From assembly GCA_022800815.1 (NCBI GenBank), contig JAAWRC010000034.1, positions 1 to 34,701 on the forward strand: DNA of 34,701 nucleotides, written 5' to 3'. Position 1 is the first letter of the stretch. Each line of letters begins with the position of its first letter. Made by a program: the position numbers and the translations under genes. Of this stretch, positions 8,070 through 15,756 are shown one piece after another. The DNA comes from Lachnospiraceae bacterium. GTDB taxonomy: Bacteria; Bacillota; Clostridia; Lachnospirales; Lachnospiraceae. Under the pieces are notes generated by a model that made no database searches, was not told the DNA's origin, and saw only the letters and a list, made by a program, of their open reading frames with translations.

Positions 8070-9641
8070 TTAAACCTTCAACTTTCCTACCATGGCCATG
8101 AATTCCCGGTTGCTCCTGGTATGGCGGAAGAGGTCCAGAACCCGCTCCACGGACTCGTCGGCCTTCAATCCCCCCGTCGCCTTCCGCACGACCTCCACGG
8201 CGGCCTGTTCCTCCGGGGTCAGCAGAAGGTCGTCCCTCCTGGTGCCGGACTTTAAAATGTCGATGGCCGGGAAGATCCGCTTCTCCGAAAGCTTGCGGTT
8301 CAGCATGAGCTCCATGTTGCCGGTGCCCTTGAACTCCTCGAAGACCACGTCGTCCATCCGGCTTCCCGTCTCCACCAGGGCCGTCGCCAGGATCGTCAGG
8401 CTCCCGCCCTCCCTCATGTTCCGGGCCGCACCGAAAAACCGCTTGGGCATGTGGAGGGCCGCCGGGTCCAGGCCGCCGGAGAGGGTCCTGCCGCTGGGCG
8501 CCACCGTCAGGTTGTAGGCCCTGGCCAGCCTGGTAATGCTGTCCAGGAGGATCATCACGTCCCGCCCGTGCTCCACCAGCCGCTTGGCCCGCTCCAGGAC
8601 CATCTCCGACACCCGTTTGTGGTGCTCGGGAAGCTCGTCGAAGGTGGAATAGATCACCTCTACGTTGGGCCCCTCGATGGATTCCTTGATGTCCGTCACC
8701 TCCTCCGGCCGCTCGTCGATCAGGAGGACGATCAGGTGCATGTCCCTGTGGTTCCTGGTCACCGCCTTGGCGATCTCCTTCAAAAGGGTCGTCTTTCCCG
8801 CCTTGGGCTGGGAGGCGATCATCCCCCTCTGCCCCTTGCCGATGGGGGAGAGCAGGTCCACGATCCGCATGGAAATGCTTCCGCCGCTCATCTCCAGATG
8901 GATCCGGTCGTTGGGGAAGATCGGCGTCAGGTCCTCGAAATTGGGCCGCCGCTCCGCCACCCCCAGGGGAAGGCCGTTGATCTTCGACACGTACAAAAGG
9001 GCCGCAAATTTCTCCGCCGAGGTCTTCACCCGCTGGCTGCCGCTGACAATGTCCCCGGTCTTCAAGTTAAAGCGCCGGATCTGGGAGGGCGACACGTAGA
9101 CGTCGTTGTCCCCCGGCATGTAGTTCTCGCACCGGATGAAGCCGAATCCGTCCGGCATCACCTCCAGGATCCCGTGGGCCGGGATCCCGCTGTCCAGGTT
9201 CTGCAGCTCCTCCGGATTGATGTTGGGCGCCACGGAGGGCTGCTTCGTCTCCGCCGCAGGTGCTGCTCCCCTCTGGCCGGGCACGGACGCCCCTCCCCTC
9301 TGGCCGGGTGCGGCAGGCCCTCCCCTCTGGGCGGGAGCTCCGGAGAAGGCCTGTCTCCTCTGCGTCCCTTCCTGGGACGGGGCGCTCCTCCTCTGATATC
9401 CCTCCTGAGACGGCGTTCCCCGTCTCTGATACCCCTCCTGTCTGGCCGGGGCCTGACGTGCGGGAGCCTCCCCGGCCGCCCCCTCCGTCTCCTGGGACGC
9501 CGACGTCTCCCTGGCCTTGTTCTCCTCTATAATGCTCTCAATCAGCTCCGCCTTCTTTTTTCCGCTAATGCTCCTGATCTCCAAATCCTTCGCAATCTGA
9601 CGTAACTGCGCCAGCGAAAGGGTTTCCAGCTTTTCCCTCAT
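8070..9641 (-). CDS. rho: Transcription termination factor Rho
   Basis: This 523-residue hexameric RNA helicase ends transcription at Rho-dependent sites. Domains in order: Rho N-terminal helical domain (1-45, [13 protein letters not shown]); a low-complexity insert (about 50-135) with repeats of QEGYQRR and QRGG; the CSD-like RNA-binding domain (157-230, [14 protein letters not shown]); and the RecA-like ATPase with Walker [10 protein letters not shown] near 278-285, Walker [17 protein letters not shown], and the R-loop region further on. Length exceeds E. coli Rho (419) because of the insert. AAGGAGAG precedes the start. Arg/Gly/Gln-rich inserts are known in Rho of some Firmicutes and Actinobacteria and may add RNA binding or condensate formation; here that is inference. 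A PfkB kinase follows in the same transcript. Confidence 0.97.
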   Translation of the reverse strand: MREKLETLSLAQLRQIAKDLEIRSISGKKKAELIESIIEENKARETSASQETEGAAGEAPARQAPARQEGYQRRGTPSQEGYQRRSAPSQEGTQRRQAFSGAPAQRGGPAAPGQRGGASVPGQRGAAPAAETKQPSVAPNINPEELQNLDSGIPAHGILEVMPDGFGFIRCENYMPGDNDVYVSPSQIRRFNLKTGDIVSGSQRVKTSAEKFAALLYVSKINGLPLGVAERRPNFEDLTPIFPNDRIHLEMSGGSISMRIVDLLSPIGKGQRGMIASQPKAGKTTLLKEIAKAVTRNHRDMHLIVLLIDERPEEVTDIKESIEGPNVEVIYSTFDELPEHHKRVSEMVLERAKRLVEHGRDVMILLDSITRLARAYNLTVAPSGRTLSGGLDPAALHMPKRFFGAARNMREGGSLTILATALVETGSRMDDVVFEEFKGTGNMELMLNRKLSEKRIFPAIDILKSGTRRDDLLLTPEEQAAVEVVRKATGGLKADESVERVLDLFRHTRSNREFMAMVGKLKV

Positions 9642-9761
9642 AATCTCTCCTTTTCCTTCATCACTCTGCTCTTTCTGAAATACGGGATTTTTTAAGACTG
9701 CCGCCGCTCAAAAAAGCGGCAAATGTAGAATTTCAGACGCTCCAGAACTCACTATAAATTC

Positions 9762-9790
9762 AGTGTACCACAACTAACGAAACTTTACAA
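9762..9790 (-). promoter_or_regulatory. Candidate rho promoter
   Basis: Minus strand: TTGTAA (9785-9790), 17-base spacer, TACACT (9762-9767), 120 bases upstream of the rho start. Each hexamer matches the consensus at four of six bases. The leader between contains a small hairpin (TGCCGC...GCGGCA, about 9699-9721) that could serve in autoregulation. Confidence 0.4.
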
Positions 9791-9812
9791 TGTCGGATTT
9801 AAACTTATATCA

Positions 9813-9885
9813 GAAAGTGAAAAGCCCTGTCGGCAGCCATTCCCACAACATGAGACTGAAACTGCCGCCCGGGCTTTTCACTTTC
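9813..9885. terminator. Long hairpin downstream of the ABC permease
   Basis: Arms 9813-9836 and 9862-9885 pair over 24 positions with two mismatches (GAAAGTGAAAAGCCC pairs perfectly), with a 25-base loop. It lies just after the leftward permease stop at 9907. The run of T in the second arm on the minus strand is short. It is probably the operon's terminator. Confidence 0.55.
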
Positions 9886-9906
9886 CTGTTTCAAAGATAC
9901 TGGAAC

Positions 9907-12660
9907 TCAGATATTCTCGTCCTTCAGCACATCCACCACGTTGGCCTTCTTGATCTTTCTGGAGGAATACCACATGGTGACTCCCACCACCAGCATGACG
10001 CTTATGACGGCCACGATCACCTGGTTCCAGAGGATGTAGAAGCCGGTCGCAATGGCGCTGGCAATGGCGGCGTAGATGCCGAACATGAGGATCAGGCCGA
10101 TGGGCAGCCCGTAAAGCAGGGCCTTCAGCCCGTAAAACACGCTCTCATAGGCGATCATCCGGTTAAACCGCTTCGGGTCCATTCCCACCGACTTGAGCAT
10201 CGCATACTCCCGACGCCTTAAGGCCATGCTGGTGGAGATGGTGTTGAAAATGCTGGTGACGCAGATGAGGGCCGTCAGGATGATGAAGCCGTACACGAAC
10301 ACATTGATCAGGAGCAGCGTATTGTTCACGCTCTCCATCTCCTGCTTATAGCTGTAGGCATAGATGTTCCCCTCGTCCTGCCGCAGGTCGTCAAGATCCT
10401 CCATCAGAGCCTCGTAATCGTCACTCATGATCAGAAGCTGCCGCTCGCCGCCCACGCCATTTCCGTCAAGATCAAATTTCACGACATTCTCAATAGTTGT
10501 ATACACCAGAACATGATTGATATTATCACTGTAGCCACCTCCCAGGGGGAGCTCTTCCGTCGCCCCCGCCACGTCCATTGCAAATGGAGTCAACACGTCC
10601 ACGAAGTCGCTGTCGTCCTCCCTCGCCACCACTCCCTCTGCCGGAAGCTCCGAATTCTTTTCGATCACGGACCACTGGCTGCCTTCAATGACGTCCCCGG
10701 TCTTTACGTCAAAAATCTCCTTCCAGGAATGACGGCCGTTCGTCACGTCACCTCTCCGGTTGATCAGGATGACCCCCGCCTTCGACTCGTCGAAGAGCAG
10801 TTCCTTGTCCGCACCCACCTGGTCCGCAAAGGCCGAGAGGCTCTCCCTATCCAGTCCGACCACGTGCAGGTTCATCAGGTAAGGCCCCATGTCCTTTCCG
10901 CCGAGGAGGGTCGCGCTCCCGTTTTCCTCCAGCGCCCCTCTCGTGTCCTCGGCGAGACTTCCGCCGTCAGTGAGGAACACCTGCGCAAAACCGCTCACCT
11001 GGGTCACGCAGCTCGTGATATGGTCCATGGCCCGCACCTTCTCGGCCCGCTCCTCCAGGCTCTCCTGTCTGGCCTTCTCCTGCGCATCTTCGTCCTCTTC
11101 ACCGGCGGAATCCGCTTCCGCCCCACCGAGGCCGGGCTCCGGGTAGATCGTCACGGAGACATCCGGCAGGTTGGCGGAATCCACCCCGATCCCCATCCGA
11201 TAAGCGCCCTTTAAGTAGGCCGTAAAGGAAGACACGCTCAAATACAGGGCAATGCAGAAGATCAGGGAGAGGACCGTCGCCCGGTAACGCTTCTTATTCC
11301 GCTTCAGGTTCTTTAACGCCAGCTCTCCCTCAAATCCAAAAAGCTTCCTGGTGAGCCTTGAGGTCTTCACCTGTCTCGTGGACAGCTTGATGTCCTGATT
11401 CTGGCGGATGGCCTCCACCGGAGTGATCTTCGAGGCCCGCTTCGCCGGGATCCAGGCCGATATGAGGATCGTCACCGCCGCCAGGACGACTGCGCCCAGG
11501 ATCCCCGGCCAGGAGACGATCACCCGCATGGCCACATGTTCCATCCCAAAGGAAACGCCGAAAGTGCTGCTCACCAGCCCTCTGATACACCTGGTGGTCA
11601 CGAACACGCCCGCAAAGCCAAGGAGCAGCCCCAGGGGAATGCCGATGATTCCCAGGATCACCGCCTCCGTGAACACGGAGTTCCGCTTCTGCTTCCTGGT
11701 GGCCCCCACGCTGGCCAGCATCCCCAGATACCGGCTCCGCTCCGAGATGGAGATGGCGAAAGAACTGTAGATGACCGCCACGGAGCCCGCCGCCACGATG
11801 AGCATCATCACCCATTTGACCCGGTTGAGCATGGTCACGATGGTGTCATTCCCGGAAAGCATGTAAAAGGACAGGAGGCTGTTGTTAAAGGAATGCGTCA
11901 GATTGAGTTCTGCCGCCTTGGCATCGCCCCAGTCAAACAGGCCGTTGTCCAAGTCCTTCACCTGGACCCGCACCGTCACCATCTCGTCTGCCGCAAGCCC
12001 GCTCTCATCCAGCCAGGTGACGGCCGTGTAGGAACCCTGGCTGTAGCCCTCGAAGGTAGGGCGCTCCATGATCCCCACCACCGTGTAGGTCTCCTCGTGG
12101 GTATCCTCCAGCGTCTCCTCCCCCTCGTAATACGGGTAATAGACCGGTGCCTCCTGGTCTCCCTCCGTCGTATGGATCACCCTGGTGCCGGGACGCAAGG
12201 TGATGGTGTCGCCCACCTTCCACTTGATGCCGCCGTTGGTCTCCAGGTGTTTCGGCAGGACGATCTCGCCCGCCGTCTGAGGAAATCTCCCTTCCAGCAG
12301 CGTGAGAGGGTATTCCTCCATGGCATCCTGGTTGTAGGCCCGGATGGCCAGATAGGGCTTCGCCTCATTCCCGCAGCCCTCCAGAAGGGCCGCCCCCACC
12401 TCCTTACTGACCATGGCCTTTTTCACTTCCGGATCCTCCCGAATCTCGGAGATCTGACCGGGAGCGACTTCGTCGAAATCCACATGCCACTCACCGTCCG
12501 TGGCGATCTCCTGCTGCCGCGCCATGTCCAGAAAGGATTCCGCAAAGGCGGAGATGGCCATGATGAGGGCCACGGAGAGCATGATCCCCAGGATCGTGAC
12601 GATGGTCCTCTTTCTGTTCTGTTTCAAATGCTGGACCGTCACCCTGCTTACGATATTCAT
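9907..12660 (-). CDS. ABC transporter permease, FtsX/MacB-type, two-repeat
   Basis: This 917-residue permease has the layout of large FtsX-family proteins. TM1 is in TIVTILGIMLSVALIMAIS, followed by an extracytoplasmic domain of about 230 residues and three TM helices around 270-430 ending in an AKRASKITPVEAIRQ motif. A second TM1 (ATVLSLIFCIALYLSVSSF) and a second extracytoplasmic domain with an acidic stretch (AGEEDEDAQEKARQ) follow, then three C-terminal helices. The ATG at 12660 overlaps the TGA of the ATPase gene by four bases (ATGA), and GGAGG lies upstream, so translation is coupled. Such ATPase/permease pairs export or sense antimicrobial peptides or lipids. The TGTCAC repeats upstream of the operon suggest two-component control. 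Substrate unknown. Confidence 0.92.
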   Translation of the reverse strand: MNIVSRVTVQHLKQNRKRTIVTILGIMLSVALIMAISAFAESFLDMARQQEIATDGEWHVDFDEVAPGQISEIREDPEVKKAMVSKEVGAALLEGCGNEAKPYLAIRAYNQDAMEEYPLTLLEGRFPQTAGEIVLPKHLETNGGIKWKVGDTITLRPGTRVIHTTEGDQEAPVYYPYYEGEETLEDTHEETYTVVGIMERPTFEGYSQGSYTAVTWLDESGLAADEMVTVRVQVKDLDNGLFDWGDAKAAELNLTHSFNNSLLSFYMLSGNDTIVTMLNRVKWVMMLIVAAGSVAVIYSSFAISISERSRYLGMLASVGATRKQKRNSVFTEAVILGIIGIPLGLLLGFAGVFVTTRCIRGLVSSTFGVSFGMEHVAMRVIVSWPGILGAVVLAAVTILISAWIPAKRASKITPVEAIRQNQDIKLSTRQVKTSRLTRKLFGFEGELALKNLKRNKKRYRATVLSLIFCIALYLSVSSFTAYLKGAYRMGIGVDSANLPDVSVTIYPEPGLGGAEADSAGEEDEDAQEKARQESLEERAEKVRAMDHITSCVTQVSGFAQVFLTDGGSLAEDTRGALEENGSATLLGGKDMGPYLMNLHVVGLDRESLSAFADQVGADKELLFDESKAGVILINRRGDVTNGRHSWKEIFDVKTGDVIEGSQWSVIEKNSELPAEGVVAREDDSDFVDVLTPFAMDVAGATEELPLGGGYSDNINHVLVYTTIENVVKFDLDGNGVGGERQLLIMSDDYEALMEDLDDLRQDEGNIYAYSYKQEMESVNNTLLLINVFVYGFIILTALICVTSIFNTISTSMALRRREYAMLKSVGMDPKRFNRMIAYESVFYGLKALLYGLPIGLILMFGIYAAIASAIATGFYILWNQVIVAVISVMLVVGVTMWYSSRKIKKANVVDVLKDENI

Positions 12661-13388
12661 GAGCGCACCTCCCGCTGCCATCCGGCCTCTCTGGCCCGGC
12701 TCTCCCTGCCCCTCTGCCACTGGTCGCCGGAAATCTGTCCGTCCTCGATGGAGATCACCCGGTCCGCCTGGAGAGCGATCCGTTCATCGTGGGTGATGAT
12801 GACCAAAGTCTGATGGTATTTTAAGTTGGATTCCTTGAGAAGCTCCACAATCTCCGCACTGTTTTTCGAATCCAGGTTCCCCGTGGGCTCGTCGGCCAGC
12901 ACGATGGCCGGGTGGTTGATGAGCGCCCTTCCGATGGAAACTCTCTGCTGCTGTCCGCCGGAAAGCTGGTTGGGCAGGTGGTTCATCCGTTTCGCAAGTC
13001 CCAATACCCCGGCGAGCTCTTTCAGATAATTCATATCCGGTTTCTGTCCGTCTAAGAGAAGGGGAAGGGTCAGGTTCTCCTTCACGTTGAGTACCGGGAG
13101 CAGGTTGTAAAACTGATAGATGAGACCGATCTGCCTTCTCCGGAAGATCGCCATCTTCGTCTCGTTTAACTCATAGATGGACGTCCCATCGATGACCACG
13201 TTCCCGGAGGTGGGACGGTCCACGCCTCCCAAAATGTGGAGCAGGGTCGACTTCCCGGAACCGGAGGGTCCCACGATGGCCACGAATTCTCCCTTCTCCA
13301 CCGTAAAGGACACATTTCTGAGAGCGTCCACTCTGGTGTCGCCCACGCCGTAGGTCTTACATAAATTCTCCACTCGCAATACTTCCAC
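12657..13388 (-). CDS. ABC transporter ATP-binding protein, MacB/LolD-type
   Basis: The product is 243 residues when started at the GTG at 13388. GGAGG lies nine bases before that GTG, and family proteins begin at EVLRVENLCKTYG. The alternative ATG at 13427 adds 13 unrelated residues and has no good ribosome site. Motifs: Walker A GPSGSGKST, Q-loop YQFYNLLPVLNVKENL, ABC signature LSGGQQQRVSIGRAL, Walker B IVLADEPTGNLDS and switch His in IITHDERIAL. It powers the FtsX-type permease that overlaps its stop codon. This MacB/LolD class usually works by mechanotransmission on peptides or lipids rather than by classic import. Confidence 0.95.
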   Translation of the reverse strand: MEVLRVENLCKTYGVGDTRVDALRNVSFTVEKGEFVAIVGPSGSGKSTLLHILGGVDRPTSGNVVIDGTSIYELNETKMAIFRRRQIGLIYQFYNLLPVLNVKENLTLPLLLDGQKPDMNYLKELAGVLGLAKRMNHLPNQLSGGQQQRVSIGRALINHPAIVLADEPTGNLDSKNSAEIVELLKESNLKYHQTLVIITHDERIALQADRVISIEDGQISGDQWQRGRESRAREAGWQREVRS

Positions 13389-13453
13389 GTCTTCATTCCT
13401 CCATACTTTTCTATTGATAAACTGCACGTTTTTCTCTTGTCTGATTCCATCCT

Positions 13454-13493
13454 ACCATAACAGCGTGACATTCCGGTGACAGTTTTGGTGACA
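13454..13493 (-). promoter_or_regulatory. Candidate promoter with three TGTCAC direct repeats
   Basis: Minus strand: TGTCAC occurs at 13488-13493, 13476-13481 and 13465-13470, spaced 12 and 11 bases, so all lie on one face of the helix. The middle copy overlaps a -35-like CTGTCA (13477-13482), 17 bases from TATGGT (13454-13459). Tandem half-sites at helical spacing overlapping a weak -35 are typical of OmpR-family response regulators. No two-component genes lie in the window, so the regulator would act in trans. The spacing is read from the sequence; function is inferred. Confidence 0.45.
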
Positions 13494-13531
13494 ATTCTGT
13501 CATATTAAAGAAACCAGAATGGATTCAGGGC

Positions 13532-13560
13532 TTAACAAATTTTTTTGGATGTGGTATAAT
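13532..13560 (+). promoter_or_regulatory. Promoter of the lactonase-family gene
   Basis: TTAACA (13532-13537), 17-base spacer, TATAAT (13555-13560), about 50 bases before the TTG start. It is divergent from the ABC operon promoter. Confidence 0.7.
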
Positions 13561-13611
13561 TTCCGCAGATATGACGCCGTACAAACCTTAAACAAGACTG
13601 GAGGGTACATT

Positions 13612-14670
13612 TTGGGAAAGAGATATGCAGCATACGTAGGTTCTTACACATATATCGGCAACAGCAAGGGCATCACCATTCTCGACGTGGACGTGGAGAA
13701 CGGAACCATGACCAAGCGGAAGGAGGTCCCGATCTTCAACGCCTCCTACGTCTCCGCGTCCAGGGACGGCTCCCGCCTCTATTCCATCGCCGACAACGGC
13801 ATCGTCAGCTACCGGATCCTGCCGGACGGAGACCTGGAGCGCATGGGCCTCGCCACCATCCGCGGCATGAGGGGCTGCCACATTTCCACCGACCCGCAGC
13901 AGAAATTCATGTTCGTGTCCGGCTATCACGACGGCAAGGTGACGGTGCTTCGCATCAACGAGGACGGCAGCGCCGGCGAGATCACCGACGGCTTCTATGA
14001 CAAGGGCATCGGCAGCATCGCCGAGCGGAACTTCCGCCCCCACATCAGCTGCTCCCGCCTGACGCCCGACGGGAAATTCCTCTGTGCCGCCAACTTGGGG
14101 ATCGACCAGATCCGGATCTTCCGCTTTGACAGGGAATCCGGGAAGATCAAGCTGGTGGACACGGTCCGCTGCGAGCTGGAATCCGCCCCCCGCTTCTTAA
14201 GGTTCTCCAAGGACGGGAAATTCATGTATGTGATCTCGGAACTGAAAAACTATATCACGGTCTATTCCTATGACGGGAGCTCCGGCTATCCGAAATTTGA
14301 GCTTCTTCAGACCATCCCCACCGTGGGAAAGAACCCCAGCAAAGTCAATGCCGCCGCCGCACTCCGCTTCGGCCCCGCCGGCAAGCTGATCCTCTGCTCC
14401 AATGCGGGAGACAACAGCATCGGCATCTTCGAGCGGGACGAGACGACCGGGCTCCTCACACAGCGGACGGTGCTTCCCATCAGCGGCGAATATCCCAAGG
14501 ACATCGGCATGATGCCCGGCGGGAAATATATCTACTCTGTCAACCATGAGACCAGCACCATGACCTTCTTCACCTGGGTGCCGGAGAAGAATTATTTCTT
14601 TATGCACGCCGCCCCCTTGAGGATCGACCAGCCCAACTGCTGTGCGCTGGTGGAGCTCAAGGACGCATAA
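13612..14670 (+). CDS. Lactonase family beta-propeller protein (6-phosphogluconolactonase-like)
   Basis: This 352-residue protein belongs to the seven-bladed beta-propeller lactonase family (YbhE/Pgl type). Repeating blades are visible: YVGSYTYIGNSKGITILDVD at the N-terminus, ISTDPQQKFMFVSGYHDGKV, RPHISCSRLTPDGKFLCAAN, RFLRFSKDGKFMYVISEL and GMMPGGKYIYSVNHETSTM. Family members open 6-phosphogluconolactone or muconolactone rings; the cellular substrate here is not certain. The start is a TTG at 13612, six bases after GGAGGG. The upstream in-frame ATG at 13519 is rejected because it lies before the promoter at 13532-13560. It is probably cytoplasmic and monocistronic. Confidence 0.88.
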   Translation: MGKRYAAYVGSYTYIGNSKGITILDVDVENGTMTKRKEVPIFNASYVSASRDGSRLYSIADNGIVSYRILPDGDLERMGLATIRGMRGCHISTDPQQKFMFVSGYHDGKVTVLRINEDGSAGEITDGFYDKGIGSIAERNFRPHISCSRLTPDGKFLCAANLGIDQIRIFRFDRESGKIKLVDTVRCELESAPRFLRFSKDGKFMYVISELKNYITVYSYDGSSGYPKFELLQTIPTVGKNPSKVNAAAALRFGPAGKLILCSNAGDNSIGIFERDETTGLLTQRTVLPISGEYPKDIGMMPGGKYIYSVNHETSTMTFFTWVPEKNYFFMHAAPLRIDQPNCCALVELKDA

Positions 14671-14681
14671 AATGGGTTTAC

Positions 14682-14771
14682 GAAAGAAAATGGCTTCCTT
14701 TTTATAAAATTTTCAAAAAAGCGCCCGGCGCTCTTTCATCTGCTTTGTCGAAAAGGAAGCCGTTTTCTTTC
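14682..14771. repeat. Hairpin element with 21-bp inverted ends
   Basis: Arms 14682-14702 and 14751-14771 (GAAAGAAAAYGGCTTCCTTTT) pair over 21 bp with one G-U-compatible difference. An inner hairpin AGCGC-CCG-GCGCT lies at 14720-14732. It sits just after the lactonase gene and may also terminate it. The arm sequence resembles the ends of the large palindrome at 23383-23634, which suggests one family of mobile hairpin repeats. Confidence 0.55.
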
Positions 14772-14857
14772 TGATCCGGCCCGAGAAAAGGAAGGGGCCC
14801 CGGCCGGACTTATGTGGCGCAAACGACAATTCTCAGCAGCTAATCAAGTCCATGGCC
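14753..14857. repeat. 105-bp direct repeat, decayed copy of the radA 3' end
   Basis: This is identical to 15652-15756 at 99 of 105 positions with no gaps. It contains the last codons of radA in minus orientation, reading M-D-L-I-S-C-stop in place of M-D-L-I-G-R-stop, plus about 75 bases of radA downstream DNA. All six differences are G or C in the intact copy and A or T here, as expected for an unselected copy. With its partner it brackets the type III toxin-antitoxin locus. Confidence 0.9.
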
Positions 14858-14883
14858 TTTTTAGAGGATTTTTCGGTAAGTGG

Positions 14884-14912
14884 TTGACATAGAATGGCAT
14901 GGTACATATAAT
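14884..14912 (+). promoter_or_regulatory. Consensus promoter of the type III antitoxin RNA
   Basis: TTGACA (14884-14889), 17-base spacer, TATAAT (14907-14912): a perfect sigma-A-type promoter. Transcription would begin near 14919, just before the RNA repeats. Confidence 0.8.
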
Positions 14913-14918
14913 AATAGC

Positions 14919-15045
14919 ATAGGGGAACGAAAATTTCCCGTAAAATAGTGTTCGCTCCCTGATATGCGGCTTATAAATGTTCAGGACGACAAATAGTGTC
15001 CGCTCCCCGATATGCGGCTTACAAATGTTCGGGATTAAAATGTTC
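14919..15045 (+). ncRNA. Type III antitoxin RNA, CptI/ToxI-like repeats
   Basis: Two direct repeats of 48 nt (14943-14990 and 14991-15038) and the start of a third (AAATGTTCG) lie between a perfect promoter and a hairpin that precedes the toxin gene. This is the arrangement of type III antitoxin loci, where each repeat is cut out by the toxin and folds into a pseudoknot that inhibits it. Each repeat has a 5-bp stem: CCTGA/TCAGG in the first and CCCGA/TCGGG in the second. The U-A to C-G double change keeps pairing and is direct evidence of a selected RNA fold. Repeat length (48) and number (about 2.2) fit the CptIN family as I recall it. The 5' end is estimated from the promoter. Confidence 0.75.
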
Positions 15046-15075
15046 GTAGCGCTCTGCCCTTTGGCAGGGTGCTAC
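15046..15075 (+). terminator. Hairpin between antitoxin repeats and toxin gene
   Basis: GTAGCGCTCTGCC-CTTT-GGCAGGGTGCTAC folds into a 13-bp stem with two G-U pairs. In type III loci a partial terminator in this place lets antitoxin RNA outnumber toxin mRNA. It is followed by TCTCACATAG rather than a U-run, so read-through should be substantial. Confidence 0.6.
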
Positions 15076-15096
15076 TCTCACATAGGAGATTTCTTC

Positions 15097-15594
15097 ATGC
15101 TGGATGCACAGCTATATTTCCTTTCGGATCAGTATTATCAGGATTTCCCCGACGATAAGCTTATGAAAAACAAAGATGTTATAAATGGGATGCCACATAA
15201 TCGTCCCTGTTTTTTTGCGTTCGAAGACTCCAAAACAGCCGGTATTTACTGGATTGTCCCGATTTCATCAAGATATGAGAAATTCAGACGGATCGAGCAG
15301 GAGAAGATAAAAAAATACGGACGCTGCAATACTATTCGCTTTGGCGTCGTCCTTGGCAGAAATACGGCGTTTTTGATCCAGAATATGTGTCCTGCAACGG
15401 CCAAATATCTGACGGCATACATAGACAAAAACAAATGCCCCGTTCGAATTGATGGCCGAGTGGCTTCTGACGTGGAGAAAAATGCCCGAGGTGTCTTGGC
15501 TATGGCAAAACGTGGAGCAAAGGTTATTTTTCCGGATGTGTTTAAAATCTACCACGGACTGGAGCAGCAACTTCGGCAGGATATCCTGCCTTAA
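15097..15594 (+). CDS. Type III toxin-antitoxin toxin, CptN/ToxN-like endoribonuclease
   Basis: This 165-residue basic protein starts MLDAQLYFLSDQYYQDFPDD, with AGGAG eight bases before the ATG. The early 'RPCFFAFEDSKTAGIYWIVPISS' block (a short-substrate beta-barrel strand with P-I-S) and the later K-rich region match the size and style of type III toxins. ToxN-family proteins are endoribonucleases of about 150-175 residues that cut mRNA and their own repeat RNA. Identification rests mainly on context: perfect promoter, tandem 48-nt repeats with a covarying stem, intervening hairpin, then this gene. Subfamily CptIN, known from gut Clostridia, is the best fit. GC content is lower than the neighbours, and the locus is bracketed by 105-bp repeats, so it was probably acquired. 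Confidence 0.72.
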   Translation: MLDAQLYFLSDQYYQDFPDDKLMKNKDVINGMPHNRPCFFAFEDSKTAGIYWIVPISSRYEKFRRIEQEKIKKYGRCNTIRFGVVLGRNTAFLIQNMCPATAKYLTAYIDKNKCPVRIDGRVASDVEKNARGVLAMAKRGAKVIFPDVFKIYHGLEQQLRQDILP

Positions 15595-15651
15595 ATGCAA
15601 CAGTCTCCGATCCGTTCATTTTCCCGCCCCAATCCAGAAAAAATCTTTAAT

Positions 15652-15756
15652 AAGGAAGCCGTTTTCTTTCTGATCCGGCCCGGGAAAAGGAAGGGGCCCC
15701 GGCCGGGCTTATGTGGCGCAAACGACAATTCTCAGCGGCCGATCAGGTCCATGGCC
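15652..15756. repeat. 105-bp direct repeat, intact radA 3' end copy
   Basis: Second copy of the repeat at 14753-14857, 899 bases further on. This copy is continuous with radA (stop codon at 15732-15734). It also carries one arm (GAAAGAAAACGGCTTCC, minus strand) of the hairpin element at 14682-14771. Confidence 0.9.

Noticed and set aside
8451-9605. Long open frame opposite rho (over 380 codons)
   Set aside because: It mirrors the third-codon GC bias of rho on the other strand, has no ribosome site and consists of Arg/Pro/Gly/His-rich low complexity; rho itself is unmistakable.
11536-12813. Open frame opposite the ABC permease (425 codons)
   Set aside because: His/Arg/Gly-rich shadow of a real FtsX-type permease with clear motifs and translational coupling to its ATPase.
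13519-13611. Upstream ATG start for the lactonase gene at 13519
   Set aside because: It would begin before the promoter (13532-13560); the TTG at 13612 has a well-placed GGAGGG.
14943-15038. Two tandem 48-nt repeats as a CRISPR fragment
   Set aside because: The repeats directly abut without spacers, share an internal stem with compensatory change, follow a perfect promoter and precede a toxin-like gene; this fits a type III antitoxin, not CRISPR.
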